A stretch of DNA of 64,000 nucleotides, from the NCBI GenBank assembly GCA_051294375.1, contig CM119270.1, positions 13,043,407-13,107,406 on the forward strand, given 5' to 3'. The first letter of the stretch is position 1. Each line of letters opens with the position of its first letter. Below the pieces are notes generated by a model. That model searched no databases, was not told the origin of the DNA, and worked only from the letters and a program-made list of their open reading frames with translations. Positions 53,427 through 64,000 of the stretch are shown in pieces. The position numbers and the translations under genes are program-made. Origin of the DNA: Paraspadella gotoi. Its lineage: Eukaryota > Chaetognatha.

Positions 53427-54605
53427 CTTTTACTTTAAAAGACAATTGAGACCGATGGAGAAAGGCTTTCTTATCGGAATGAAATTTGGGTCCGAGTATC
53501 AGATATCAGATATCAGATATCAGATTTCAGATTCGCCAACGACACGAATGACGAATCCAGAAGGATTTCCGTTGATATTCATGCCGGTCGTTCGTGCTTT
53601 TGCCCGGGCATTCCATCGCGACTTTGAAGCAGCGCGGGCAGAGTGTTTAGTCCTTTGAATTCAGCTGCTTCCGGTGAGACATTAGCTAAAGTTAATGACA
53701 TCCGGGTTGAAGTATCATAAAGTTTAACTTAAGGAATGAAAAGTGAGATAGCAAATGCTTTTCAACCGAGCTCTTAACGATTAAGAAGTCGTTGTTGTTG
53801 TTATTGTCGCTGCCGAAAATATTTTCGACGCCGAAGACGGTAATAATTAACCAGATTGTAATATTAACACTTTATTAAAAATTAAAATACTCTCAAAATC
53901 TTTTTTTTTAAATAATACACATACACGACCAAGTTTTTTTCTTCGTTTTGACCTTTACAGCCAAGAAATTGACGAAGCAACAGTTGACGCGAAACTTGAA
54001 AAATTAAAAAAAGGGGAAAAAATTAGAATCTGGACGCTGAGGAGAAGCTTTGGAAATTATCTGAGTTTCTTTATTTAGTAATTCCTTCGATTGGTCGTTG
54101 AGGTGAAGGGAGGCGTCGACGAAATTATTGCAAATGAGACTTACGTTTTTCTCTTCGTTTCCTTTTCTTTAGGCGTCAAGTTTGGCCTCCTCTCTTCTCT
54201 CCTCTCTCTCTCTCTCTCCTCCTCTCTCTCTGCTTCCTCCTCTCCCTCTCTCCCTCTCTTTTCTTTTTAAGAAAAAAAAGGGTTCCCTCCCCAACAACAC
54301 TAGACCTTTGTCACTGTTCTTGGATTCGTCGCGTTAAAATATCTAAATATAATACATTGATTGTTAAAATCAAAGGCTAATTAAATATCTAATTAAATAT
54401 ATAATATCTAATATCTAATATCTAATGAAATATCTAATTAAATATCTCAAGAAATGTACGCGAACTTTTCACAGTTTTCTAACTTATCAATGTTTATGTT
54501 TATGTTTTTGTTACGTTTTCTAAATATCTATTGACTTGAGAAAGATGTTTTTCATTTTTCGTTTTTCCGAACATCGAATGTGAGGTGGAATCACGGAAGT
54601 CACCG

Positions 54606-54655
54606 AGGATGAAGACGACGATGAAGACGACGATGAAGACGACGATGAAGACGAA
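54606..54655. repeat. Tandem 12-bp GATGAAGACGAC array
   Basis: About four copies of GATGAAGACGAC or close variants. One frame would read an acidic Asp/Glu run of about 20 residues, but stops on both sides limit it to a very short ORF, so I call it a simple repeat. Confidence 0.7.
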
Positions 54656-55457
54656 GACGATGACTCCGACGATCATTTCCTTGCTGTCTCCCTTTTTTCG
54701 TCACCCTTCAAGTAAACAAAAGAATTAGTGTTAAACGAAAGGATTATAGAAAGGGTTGCGGAAGCGAATCGCGGTTTTTTTTCGGGAATAATTTTTTTTT
54801 AATCTTCTCGGTTGTTCCTAATTTCTTGGCGGAAGGTTATTAAGGATGATTATTAAAACGGATTAATTACGCGGCTTGTATTTTGTCTAAGACGGCTGGA
54901 ATAATATGTGTATTTTAGATCAAACATTTATTTGTTATATTTCAAACCATTTATTTCGTCATACTTGAATTTTCAGTCCTAAAACAGCGCAGCGAGGGCA
55001 GTGGGCAACACAAATCGTTCAGTTTAGTCTTTAGAGTCACCTTCTCGATCTTTGCTTGATTTAATTGGCTGAGAAGTAAAACAAGAAATCGCAAAACCCC
55101 ATCGAACAAATATGAGCTCAAAAAGTTGATTATTGGCCCAATAATAAAAATAAGCGCAAAGAGATAAAGCGCGTTAAAAAAACCGGCGAAAGACTTTTGA
55201 TCCAAAAGGTCAAAGCCGATCCTGGACAGAAAGAAAAGAGTGAAGGGCTATTGACTTGGTTAATTGGTTAATTTCCTCATGACCAACCACGGACCGTCCC
55301 TCCCCCCACTGGAGACGACGAAGACAAAAAGCCTCCCACAAAAACTCCCGGTCTTTCGTTTCCGTCTTTGAAAAAAGATCGACGGTCGATCGTGAGATGA
55401 GAACAGATGAAGCTGACGATGTCGACGATGATGACTCTCCTCTCTCATAATCCAGAC

Positions 55458-55485
55458 CCTCTCTCTCTCTCTCTCTCTCTCTCTC

Positions 55486-55543
<58 letters not shown>
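55458..55543. repeat. (CT)n microsatellite
   Basis: About 86 bp of CT repeats interrupted once by CCTCCT. Confidence 0.95.
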
Positions 55544-55545
<2 letters not shown>

Positions 55546-56050
55546 GCTTTCTCTCGCACTTATCGCTCTCTGTTCAGTCAAGTAACGATTTTCGAAGAGA
55601 TTGGATTTTTTTTTTCCTTTTCGTTTTTCTCTTTAGATTTATGCGAAATAAAAAAAAAAAAAATAAAATGCAATTAAAAAAATCGGAAATATCTATAATT
55701 TTATTCAAGAACCTAACAACTATTTCAATCAATTAAAAATTGACGAAAAAAAAACGGAAAGAAGGTGAAATAAAATTAAAATTTTCGTTATTTTTTTGCG
55801 GATTAGGATCTAAAAGAAAACGGATTTTATTTTTTGTTTTGCGTTTCGGTTGTTGGGCGGCGATCGATGCTTTATTTTTACTAATAAAATTTTAATCGTT
55901 TAGTCGTCTTAGAATACACCCAAGTATGGATAAGGCTACTGATCGAATAGTTTATTTCTTTTATTTTTTATCGCATGTTAATGAACTCGAGAGCATGTAC
56001 CTGTTTCACTGTTTTTTCGTTATGAGGATTTGTGTCGGCCATTGAGTGAG

Positions 56051-56053
<3 letters not shown>

Positions 56054-56094
<41 letters not shown>
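56054..56094. repeat. (GA)n microsatellite
   Basis: About 40 bp of GA repeats. Confidence 0.95.
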
Positions 56095-56095
<1 letters not shown>

Positions 56096-56651
56096 ACAAG
56101 AGCGGGGGGCAATCTGTTCATGATTGTGGGAGGGAAAAAGCTCGGATTCAAACTTTTTTAAACTTTTTAAAATAGTGAAAAACAAAGCCGTGGACTATTT
56201 AATAATTTAGTATTTATAATAGCTAATCCTCTTCGTTAATATAAAGGAAAACAAAACATTCACCCGACATTTTTTTTTAATACATCCAATATATTATATA
56301 CACATCCTAAATATTTTCTTGTTCCACTTACCTTTTTAAATGAAACATATTCGTAATTTAATTAAATACAGTTATAAACCTTGAAAGTTTTACATACATC
56401 CTAAGGCGGATTCGTTCTCGCTCAAAAGACGTCGACATTCGACGCTTGCAGCAACAAAAACAACAACAACAACAAAAAAAAAAACAATATGTAATCTCAA
56501 GTCCAAAAGAATTAAATTAACTTCAATTGCATTAACCAAACAAGTTAACTAAACCACTTAGTCAAAGTGTAAACAAAGTACTACTACATAACCAATCAGT
56601 AGGAAATGCTCGAACAGTAATAATTGGTCAGAAAAATCATCCATCGCATCG

Positions 56652-59600
56652 ATGTTGTTTAAAAAGCCACTCGGACGCCAACCTCCCGCGGCCACCACCG
56701 GTAGGGACTACGACTCCAGCGGGGCCGCTACACCGGCGAGCCCCGGCGGCGGATACGATAGCGGATCCGCCATTAATGAGGCCAACTCCGGCAGAGGAGA
56801 CGACGCTAGAGTCGGCAACCTCGACATCGCGGGTTCCGATTCTAGCGTCGGTGTTGGCTCGATCAAAAGCAATGCCAAAGTCGGCGGCGTTAACGTCGTT
56901 GAAACAAATGCGACAAAGGAAAGCCTCGCTAAAGTCGGCGATGTCAGCTTTCCCATAGCCAACACCCCAAAAGGACATGGCGCCAGAGTGGCCAACACCG
57001 GCATTTCAGAAACCAGCACCGTCAAAGGATTCGAAGGCGAGGTCAGCAGGGTTCGCCTCACCGACGCCGGAGTTGGCAGCGTCGGCAAAGATGACTCTAC
57101 TGCTTCAGACAGCAGCGTCGGCAGAAGCGTCGCGACCAACGACGCCAACTTCGGCACACCGGCGAACGAATCGGTGCCGTCGCCGACGACGACGAAACGA
57201 GTGACGATCGTCGAATCGCCGTCGATGTCGCCACCGCCGAGAAGCCCCGCAGCCGCCGCTGCTCCGCTGCCCTTCAACAACCGAAACGGACAACCGCCGA
57301 ATCTCCCGCCGTCCTGCCTAAAAGGCGCCTCCTCGTCAGCGTCCGCCGTAGCCGCTGCCGCGGCTCTGGCCGCCGCTACCCCTTCGGCCGGGGTAGCTTG
57401 GTCGTCGTCGTTGGCGGCGGCGGCGGCGGCAGCGGCAGCGACTCCGCCGGGATCGAGCGAAAAAAAGGCAAAATTTGTCGGAAAGAGTAACAAAAGGGAA
57501 ATGAAAATGAAGACAAAAGCGCAAGGTAAGAGTCAATTGTGAATCAACTATTTTACTTGAATAACTGGTGTTTATATGTTGTATTAAGTTTTTTTGATAT
57601 TTTAACTCCTTCATAAATAATCATCGCTTATCGTTCATTGTTCCTCTTTTCACTTCCCCCTACTCCACCGTAACCCTTCAGACGACCCCGACATCGGCGT
57701 CAACATTCCACCCCTCGATTCTCTTCCCGCCCCCCGCGTCTCACGCGCCGCTTTCACCCTCCCCGGCGCCGCTTTTCCCGCGCCCGGCGCCAACGCGCGG
57801 CGTCACCCTGCCTCGCCGCCGTCTCCACCCACGGCGCCACTGGCCACGTCGCCCCTGGACCAAGGTTCGCCAGGGACGGCGACTCGATCGCGCAGCGTGG
57901 AACGCGACCTGGAAGAATTTGTGCGGTCTTGCAGCGTAGCTCGGCAATCGAGGGCGCGTAGCGTGGCTAACCCCAGGGAGATCGGGCCGGAGCGTAGCGG
58001 GAAAGACCCGGACGACAGATCCTTGAGTCGATTGGACGATCTCATCAATGACGTCGTCAGCACCTCTACCGTCAACCGAAAGTATATTTGATTGCTCTAA
58101 CCTAATAATGTTAACTATTTTATCAAAGCGTTTAAATATATATATATATACTTTTTTTAGAAAATGTTTTTTTTAGCATGACGACTAAATAGTCAATTAA
58201 TTTTATTTTAAATGCGTGAGTTAATTTTTTTTTATCTTCAATATTATTTTTTAAAAAAGAAAGTTATTGTGGATATTTTCAACGACTATTTCAACAAAGA
58301 TTTTTACCAATCAGAACCCAGTATAAAATGTGGATCTCCATCCATCCTATCTATCCCTACACCCCATCTCCCCCCTTTCAACGCCAGATCCCCTTCCTCT
58401 CCGCGGACCATCGAAGCGGTCAACTTCGATCTCGGCCGCGCTCCGTCGCCGCCGCAACGGAGCCGCGCCGCGAAGGAGCAACAGAAATCGCGGAGCCGCA
58501 GCGTGATCCGTGACCAGGATCTTGAGCGGATGCAGCGCAGCGTAGCCTCGATGTCGCGCGGACCGCGGGCTTTCAGCGCAGGAAGAGAACAGAGCCTCGG
58601 TCGGGAGTTTAGCGTCGGTAGAGACTTTGCCGGGATGGAATCGACAGTCTCCAAGGGTGAGGCTTAACCTTGGGTCCGGAAATTGTGATACAATTTTGAC
58701 TAGCGTAAGGGAAAATTATCTAATATGATCTTAAATGAGATTGAATTTCTCAATCTTATTTACATATTGTAGTATTGAACTTGAATTGATTCATTTTCGT
58801 TTTGGATTTCAATATTAATTCGGTTTCTCGGTTTTTCAGTACTTAAATATAACCTTTAGCAATACTGGTGATTAATTAATGATTATAATTTAATATTTTA
58901 TTGCTTAGAGATTGACTTGTTCTTACTTGGTTATCTCTTTATTAGTTATCGCTATGTTTATTAATTATCGCGTTCTCTTTTTTTTCTTTCACGCTTTTAC
59001 CATTTTCGTGTTTTTTTTTATCCCGTCTTCTTCCCAAATCCTCTTGACTTTCTTTTCCCCCTTCCTCTCTTCCCACCCTTTTCTTCCCCCCCCACTCCCT
59101 CTCTACCCTACTCCCCCATTCCCCCATTTCCCCTCTCCAACTCCCCCCAAGTCTACGTGGCCAGCCTGGAGCCGTCGGACAAGCTCTGCATGAAAGTCCG
59201 CGCGGCGATCCAACGCGAGGTCACGATGACCAACAAGGTCGTGGATCTCGTCTGGAACAAAATCCAGAGTCTCAAGGAGACGAACGACATCATGGAGGAC
59301 ATCATCTGCCAGACGGAGGACGAATTGTGGTGAGATTTCATCGATTGATTGATTGACTGTTCTCTGTGATTAATTTTTTATATTGATTGGCGGATCACTC
59401 ACTGTAAATGGGCAATTTGTTTTTTTTTGATTGATAAAGTTGAGTTCATTATCTAGCTTTTGATCAATGGCTTGATTAAATAATTAATTTAAATTTGATT
59501 GATTTACCCCCTGAATCCCTGATTAAATTATAATACTTCTTGTAATGTTTAATTATATCACTAAATAATCCATAAATCAACTGAAATCAATTAACCAAAT

Positions 59601-59927
59601 CCGTTCGTCCGCAGTTACTGCGAGGAACTGACCGAGGCCGTTGGTCTCGATCTGGCGGACATCCTCTCCGACGCCGAAGAGCGCAACGGAGTCCTCGACG
59701 AAGAGTTCCAGCTGCTGCAGGAATTGAAGGAAGAGCAGCGGCTGGAAGGCGGCGAGGGCGGCGGCGGAGAAGGCTGCGTCGGCGACGGATGCGGCGGCGC
59801 GGACGACAAGCTGCGTCGAAAGACCTCCTTCGACACCATGAAAAAAAAAGCGCGAAAAAAATTTACGAGACTCAAGAGGAGAGAGAGCGAAGACATCATG
59901 AACTCCACCAAGTGCAAGATCTCATGA
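56652..59927 (+). CDS. Unrecognised, largely disordered protein with helical C-terminal region
   Basis: Exons 56652-57525, 57682-58081, 58388-58656, 59152-59329 and 59615-59927 join in frame to about 677 aa. I do not recognise it. Residues 1-150 are a degenerate repeat of about 18 residues with a VG core (KVGGVN, KVGDVS, RVANTG, GVGSVG). Then comes a Pro/Ala/Ser-rich part with an Ala tract (57395-57440), and a region with many basic Arg-Ser-x-Ser-Val sites (RSRSVERD, RARSVA, SRSRSVIRD), which look like kinase or 14-3-3 sites, and an LD-like segment LDDLINDVV. The last 150 residues are helical and acidic (VYVASLEPSDKLCMKVRAAI, then NKIQSLKETNDIMEDI). The 58388 acceptor was chosen for its pyrimidine tract. 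A one-base frame break near 59860 may hide a longer coiled-coil tail ending at 59998. No membrane segment or signal peptide. Confidence 0.65.
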
Positions 59928-61080
59928 AGGGAGTGTTGACTAGGGGAAAGGGCCGACATCCTATGGGACTTGGTCAAACTTCCCTTCGAGAAGTCTGAAG
60001 AATTGTACATTCACAGAAAATTTTAAATTCAATTCTCAGAAAATGAATTTTTAAGTTATTCGAAATTATCCATTAAAATAGTTTATTTTAGTTATGTTAG
60101 CAGGTCTTTATACAAAACATTGTAACAGACCTTGTGTTTTACCAGTGCGAGTAATCGCCAAAAAGAAACCATAACAGTTTAAAAAAGTTTTAAATGAGTC
60201 CAAACACAAACTAGCCTAAATAAGCTTTTCTCCCTTTTTCTCTTGACCACGGCCGCAGTGATGGACTGAATAAAAATGAATCATATTTCTTTTAAGAGTT
60301 GATATTTATTGTTTGACGTTTTCCTCCTCCTTTAAAATTTCGTCCAATGGAATTTTGATTACTGCCTTTGTTACTGATGTCTTCAACGTTGACGTAATAG
60401 AATTTATTTTCTTTCCTTTTCTTTTCTCTCTTTAATAGGAGGCTCGATCCTGGTTCAGCTCAGTTATTCTTAATATGATCGCCAAAAAACTAATTATAAA
60501 TCCTCGTATAATCGAAATTCTTGTCGTTCAATAAATCTGTGATCGTTTCGCCGTCGTCGACAATCGTATGACGGGACACATGAACGGCAAGAATGGCGCG
60601 AGTTGGAGTCGAAAGATCGGACCGAATTTGGGAACCATTTTAAACGCCAGGGGCATCCAGAGATCTTTCTGAAAACAAAATAGCAAAAGCCATAAAATAA
60701 ATTTTTTTTAGTTATGAAAATCGTCTACGATTCCACTTAATTTTTATTGTTCAGACCAGTGAAGTCGTTTAATATTTTGTCAGATAGAATAAGAATAACA
60801 ATAAGAACGTTTGTCAACTTTTAGCTGCAGTTGTTTTTGTATTGTATTGTATTGTATTGTTGCTCTTGAATTTGTTCATTTTTTTCGTGTCAATGTCATT
60901 ATTGTCGACAAAAACTTTTTTTGGAAAACTATCATAGAAACAAAATGTTTTTTCTGCCTTACGTTAATTAGATTCACAACAAAGGAAATAAAGAGAACTT
61001 TAAGAGACTTTAACTTTAATACTTGTTATGAGTTAGTGACAGAAGAGTTCAATATAAGCAGTTCCTGAGCTTCGGACCAG
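59928..61080. other. Spacer with possible minus-strand last exon
   Basis: AT-rich 3' UTR-like sequence. A (TTGTA)n run is at 60838-60859. A GC-richer block at 60538-60668 is described separately. Otherwise nothing is recognised. Confidence 0.4.
60538..60668 (-). other. Possible 3'-terminal coding exon of a minus-strand gene
   Basis: On the minus strand a TTTTCAG acceptor at about 60676-60669 precedes an open frame starting KDLWMPLAFKMVPKFGPIF and ending at TGA 60540-60538. TTTATT sites at 60307 and 60403 read as AATAAA on that strand. All three frames are open over much of the block, so the reading is not secure, and I found no upstream exon. Confidence 0.22.
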
Positions 61081-61081
61081 G

Positions 61082-61184
61082 CTGTAACACCGTGTTACAG
61101 ACGGGTTAAGCGCCCCGTTCCTCTTAACTGGTAGGAGACCACCTTGCTAGAACCTTTGGGTAGGGAGGCGAATGACTTGCCTCC
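61082..61184. other. Cluster of three short palindromes
   Basis: CTGTAACAC/GTGTTACAG (61082-61100, single-base centre), GTTAAG/CTTAAC (61105-61128) and GGAGGC/GCCTCC (61164-61184) occur in a row in a GC-rich island within AT-rich DNA. They could fold as tandem hairpins in RNA. Not a tRNA: no B-box-like GGTTCGANNCC is present. Confidence 0.5.
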
Positions 61185-62247
61185 TGAACCAATGGCAGCT
61201 GATGAACGGATGGTGAATTTTAGTCCACCATAAAATAAATACAAGATGTACATACGTATAAATTTATAAAGTTTAAAATGATTACCACAAAAAGTACTTC
61301 TTAATTCACATTAGACTTAGCGAACTTTTAATTTTAAGAAAAGAACAAATAGATAAAAGAAACTTTGCCAAGTGACTCACGGCATTTAAGGAATTCACGT
61401 TCACCGAAAAAAGAGGACGAGTTCTGGGGTTGCGCGAGTCACTCGGTCAAAACTTCTGACTCACCGAAGATGGAAATTAAATCAAAAGATTCACATCCAC
61501 TTCGAGCTTATCAGCCTTGTGTAAATACAAAAAAAAAAATTAACAATATTTCTGTCTCCTGGGACCTAAAAGTTTTTTTTATCGTTCTTCTTCTACTGAC
61601 TGGAGTGGAGGCGTAGGTTTGATGCTCCTCAAAATAAGTGGAAATTCTCTCTACTACTTCGGCATAGAAATTTGTCTCAAATATTTACAGAGGGATACAA
61701 GGGGAGATTGGCTACTTTTTTATTTCCTTTCATTGTTTTTTCATGTCCTTTTTTGGTCAACTTAAAGCTAGATACAGTTCAGTTGTTTTAAAATTTTGAA
61801 ATAAAAAAACTAATACGTACTTTTAGCGACGAAACCCCCCCTCCCTTACGGAAAAGAATTCCGCTTTCCAAGAGAATCAAATATCTTCGTACCAAATGAA
61901 CTCGTACAGACGCGCCACCCTCTCGGCTCAAAGACGCAATTTTGAATTTTTCATGAACTCATCGTACAATCAAGATTTTTAAATTCAGCGGCTGAATTTT
62001 TTTTTCTGAGGATTTGCATTTGCGTATTTTCGAGTTGATGTGTCGGGAACGGAAAGGGGGAGAAAATCAGGGTCATAAGAGTAAGATGAACTGAAATGTG
62101 CGGTCGTAGTAAGCAGGTGTGGTAGTGGGTTGGGTTATAAAGTCAAGTCTGGCACGCCAGCTGAGTAAAGAAGGTGAGGAAAATACCATGGGGCCGACGA
62201 TTTCGTGCCGAAGAACCGAGATCGTGCCACTGGTGCACCGCCTACCA

Positions 62248-62249
<2 letters not shown>
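61185..62249. other. Non-coding stretch
   Basis: AT-rich sequence with short open frames only. I see nothing that I can support as a gene, RNA or element. Confidence 0.4.
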
Positions 62250-62294
<45 letters not shown>

Positions 62295-62452
62295 TTCTCT
62301 CTCCTTCTCTCCTCTCTCTCCTCTTCTCTCTCCACCGCCACCGCCCCCGAAAGAAAGCAGAGAGGTTACGTCGGTCCCACCGCAAAACAACCGCCATCTC
62401 GTTTCGCCGAAAAGGGAGAATAAGAGTAGGGATTTTGTCGCGTGTCTCTCTC

Positions 62453-62510
<58 letters not shown>

Positions 62511-62880
62511 TTTTTTTGTCTTTCTCCCGACCTCCCTTCCTTCCTCCTTCCTCCCTCTTTCCCTCTCTGCTGCATTTTTCATGGGGCAGAGAAACTCAAA
62601 GAATCATCGTTAGTGAGAGAGAGAGAGAGGAGAGAGAGAGAGAGGAGGAGAGAGAGAAGAGAGGAGAGAGAAGAGAGAGGAGGACGATACAGAGAGGAGA
62701 GATGAGACGGAGAGAGAGAGAGAGAACTAGACAGAAAAGAAAAGAAAGGATGAGGAGGCAGAGCGATTGGAGGAAAGGGAGGAGGAGGAGTAAAAGGAAG
62801 AGAATTATGGGGCGACTCTCTCTCTCTCTGTGTGTCTCACTCTCTCTCTCTCTTTTTCTCTCTCTCTCTCTCGTACCGAG
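62250..62880. repeat. CT then GA simple-repeat block
   Basis: CT-rich arrays (62250-62330 and 62446-62510) on the + strand are followed by GA-rich arrays (62612-62740) and more CT (62817-62872). The CT and GA arms can pair with each other, making a large imperfect inverted structure. The long Ser-Leu or Arg-Glu open frames here are artefacts. Confidence 0.9.
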
Positions 62881-63240
62881 GAGGGGGATGACGTCACGTT
62901 TGGTCTCGTGATCACGTGACCTTCGTCTCGCTTCTCTCCCCTTCCCCCACCCTTCCCCTGCCTCCTCCCCCACTACGCCGACCGGACCAATCGCTTCGCG
63001 GCAGAATCCTCGCTGGATCACGTGACTCCTTTTCTCCGACTAATCGAAGGCTGGCAGATTCTTCTCGACCAATCAGCGAAGAACAGACAATTCTCGGCCG
63101 GCTCGAATCGCTCCCTTTCGAGCCTCTCCGTATGAAATCGTCCGGCCGGCGTCCGCGCGGAGGATTTTCGACGCTGCGTCGTCGCCGAAACGCGCGTGAC
63201 GCGTTTTCGCCCGTCTCGACGAGGTTAAGTAGTTACATCC
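62880..63240 (+). promoter_or_regulatory. Promoter-like block with CRE, TCACGTGA and CCAAT sites
   Basis: CpG-rich segment holding TGACGTCA (62889-62896), TCACGTGA (62912-62919), CCAAT (62987-62991), a second TCACGTGA (63018-63025) and a second CCAAT (63069-63073). TCACGTGA is the palindromic E-box bound by USF/MITF/TFE factors. A short frame from ATG 63132 with a donor-like AG|GTTAAGT at about 63221 could be a first exon. The served gene would lie beyond the right edge. Confidence 0.5.
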
Positions 63241-63352
63241 GGGGAAAGTCCGCCGCGGATTCGGGATCCGGATGAAGCCGGACCAGACCCGCGACTTCTG
63301 TTCGGACAGGGAGAATCCGTGGTCGGGCGGTGGCGGTGTGGGAGGGGGAGTC

Positions 63353-63353
<1 letters not shown>

Positions 63354-63446
<93 letters not shown>
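63354..63446. repeat. (GA)n microsatellite
   Basis: A near-perfect GA repeat of about 92 bp, the longest in the window. Confidence 0.97.
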
Positions 63447-63448
<2 letters not shown>

Positions 63449-64000
63449 TCTATCTCATCCTTCAGCCCAACAACCGAGTCCGTTGATGTCGACGGAGCTT
63501 TTTCGACCTCGACGACCGAATGCGTAAAATTGTGTTGATTCTATTTCATTGTTTTTCCTTCTTTTCTTCTTTTCTTTCTGTTCGTTCAACCGGACGAAGT
63601 TGTTGAACAAGCAGCAACGTTTATCGCGAGTTGAAAGGAAGGAAGAAAACCGAAAATACGCTGGACTCGGATGTAAAGGCACGAGATTCGATTCGTTAAA
63701 CTTCGTGACGGAATTCGTCAACGACACGAAACGTGGAATTTAACAACAACAACAAAATTCGTGATCGTGAAATTCTGAGTCGCGAAATCCCGAGGAAGAC
63801 GGGGGGAGGAATGGCGACGTTTCGCTCGGATTACCTGCATCGCGGGATGACCACTTCTTTCGTCACATTCCGACACACGTCGTCTTGGATTCTTCGTCAC
63901 TCTCTCTCTCTCTTTCCGAGCGTCGTCTTTCACCAAATCTCGTTCGGCAATTTCTTTAGATTGTTTTCTCCGACGATGAGTCAACAACCAAATAAAATGA
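63447..64000. other. Right edge, probable 5' region of a gene beyond the window
   Basis: Moderately GC-rich with many CpG. An ATG at 63976 in a reasonable context starts MSQQPNKM as the window ends. No domain is visible and I do not call a gene. Confidence 0.3.

Larger units (their letters stand above)
53427..56651. other. Intergenic region rich in simple repeats
   Basis: Between the divergent ninjurin and disordered-protein genes. It holds tandem AGATATC units (53495-53530), a CT-rich patch (54190-54270), AATATCTA-type repeats (54335-54450), a GATGAAGACGAC 12-mer array (54606-54655), a CT microsatellite (55458-55543) and a GA microsatellite (56054-56094). No gene recognised. Confidence 0.6.

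Noticed and set aside
54951-55205. Minus-strand ORF of 84 codons with hydrophobic stretches
   Set aside because: No family resemblance, no neighbouring exons and AT-driven hydrophobic composition.
56708-57493. Minus-strand ORF of 261 codons
   Set aside because: It is the antisense shadow of the first exon of the disordered-protein gene, whose + strand frame joins correctly to four more exons.
61081-61185. tRNA gene
   Set aside because: Hairpins are present, but no A and B box promoter motifs and no cloverleaf can be drawn.
62119-63021. Long Ser-Leu and Arg-Glu ORFs
   Set aside because: Translations of CT/GA repeats with no domain and no splice support.

Overview
The window looks like nuclear DNA from an invertebrate animal. 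Genes are split into many short exons by mostly 50-200 bp AT-rich introns. Every recognisable protein is an animal housekeeping or membrane gene, and the protein matches are close: the spliced clathrin heavy chain is 1,673 aa against about 1,675 in vertebrates. Compact spacing, high intron density and conserved sequence would suit an early-branching animal such as a sponge, but the window cannot prove the taxon. All family calls come from reading translations by eye; no database search was run.

Layout. The first nine outermost genes lie on the + strand: a C18orf32/UPF0729 protein (579-892), clathrin heavy chain (1238-13020), LSm4 (14704-15430), NPRL2 (15908-18726), Rab35 (19242-20173), a USP6NL/RN-tre TBC RabGAP (21878-27289), CFAP410/C21orf2 (29169-30586), calpain-7 (31232-35415) and a large CCDC142-like protein (35966-48619). 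An SLC22 transporter (43989-46549) sits whole, on the same strand, inside a 5.9 kb intron of the CCDC142-like gene. A ninjurin gene follows on the - strand (49818-53426, two possible first coding exons). Next comes a + strand gene for a mostly disordered protein I do not recognise (56652-59927). The last 4 kb is non-coding or unresolved: GA/CT microsatellites, a small group of palindromes, a possible minus-strand last exon, and a promoter-like block at the right edge.

Functional themes. Clathrin, Rab35 and RN-tre are all endocytic-trafficking proteins. NPRL2 (GATOR1, lysosomal mTORC1 control) and calpain-7 (ESCRT-III-binding) act on nearby membranes. The clustering may be chance.

Most notable observations: (1) the nested SLC22 gene, supported by a reading frame that stays intact across all CCDC142-like exons; (2) two families of short terminal-inverted-repeat elements, one with a telomere-repeat-like core; (3) four clear one-base frame breaks in conserved genes (LSm4, USP6NL, calpain-7 twice) plus one possible case, which may be assembly errors or real lesions; (4) two GC-AG introns; (5) an uncharacterised disordered gene; (6) a promoter with paired TCACGTGA and CCAAT sites at the right edge.
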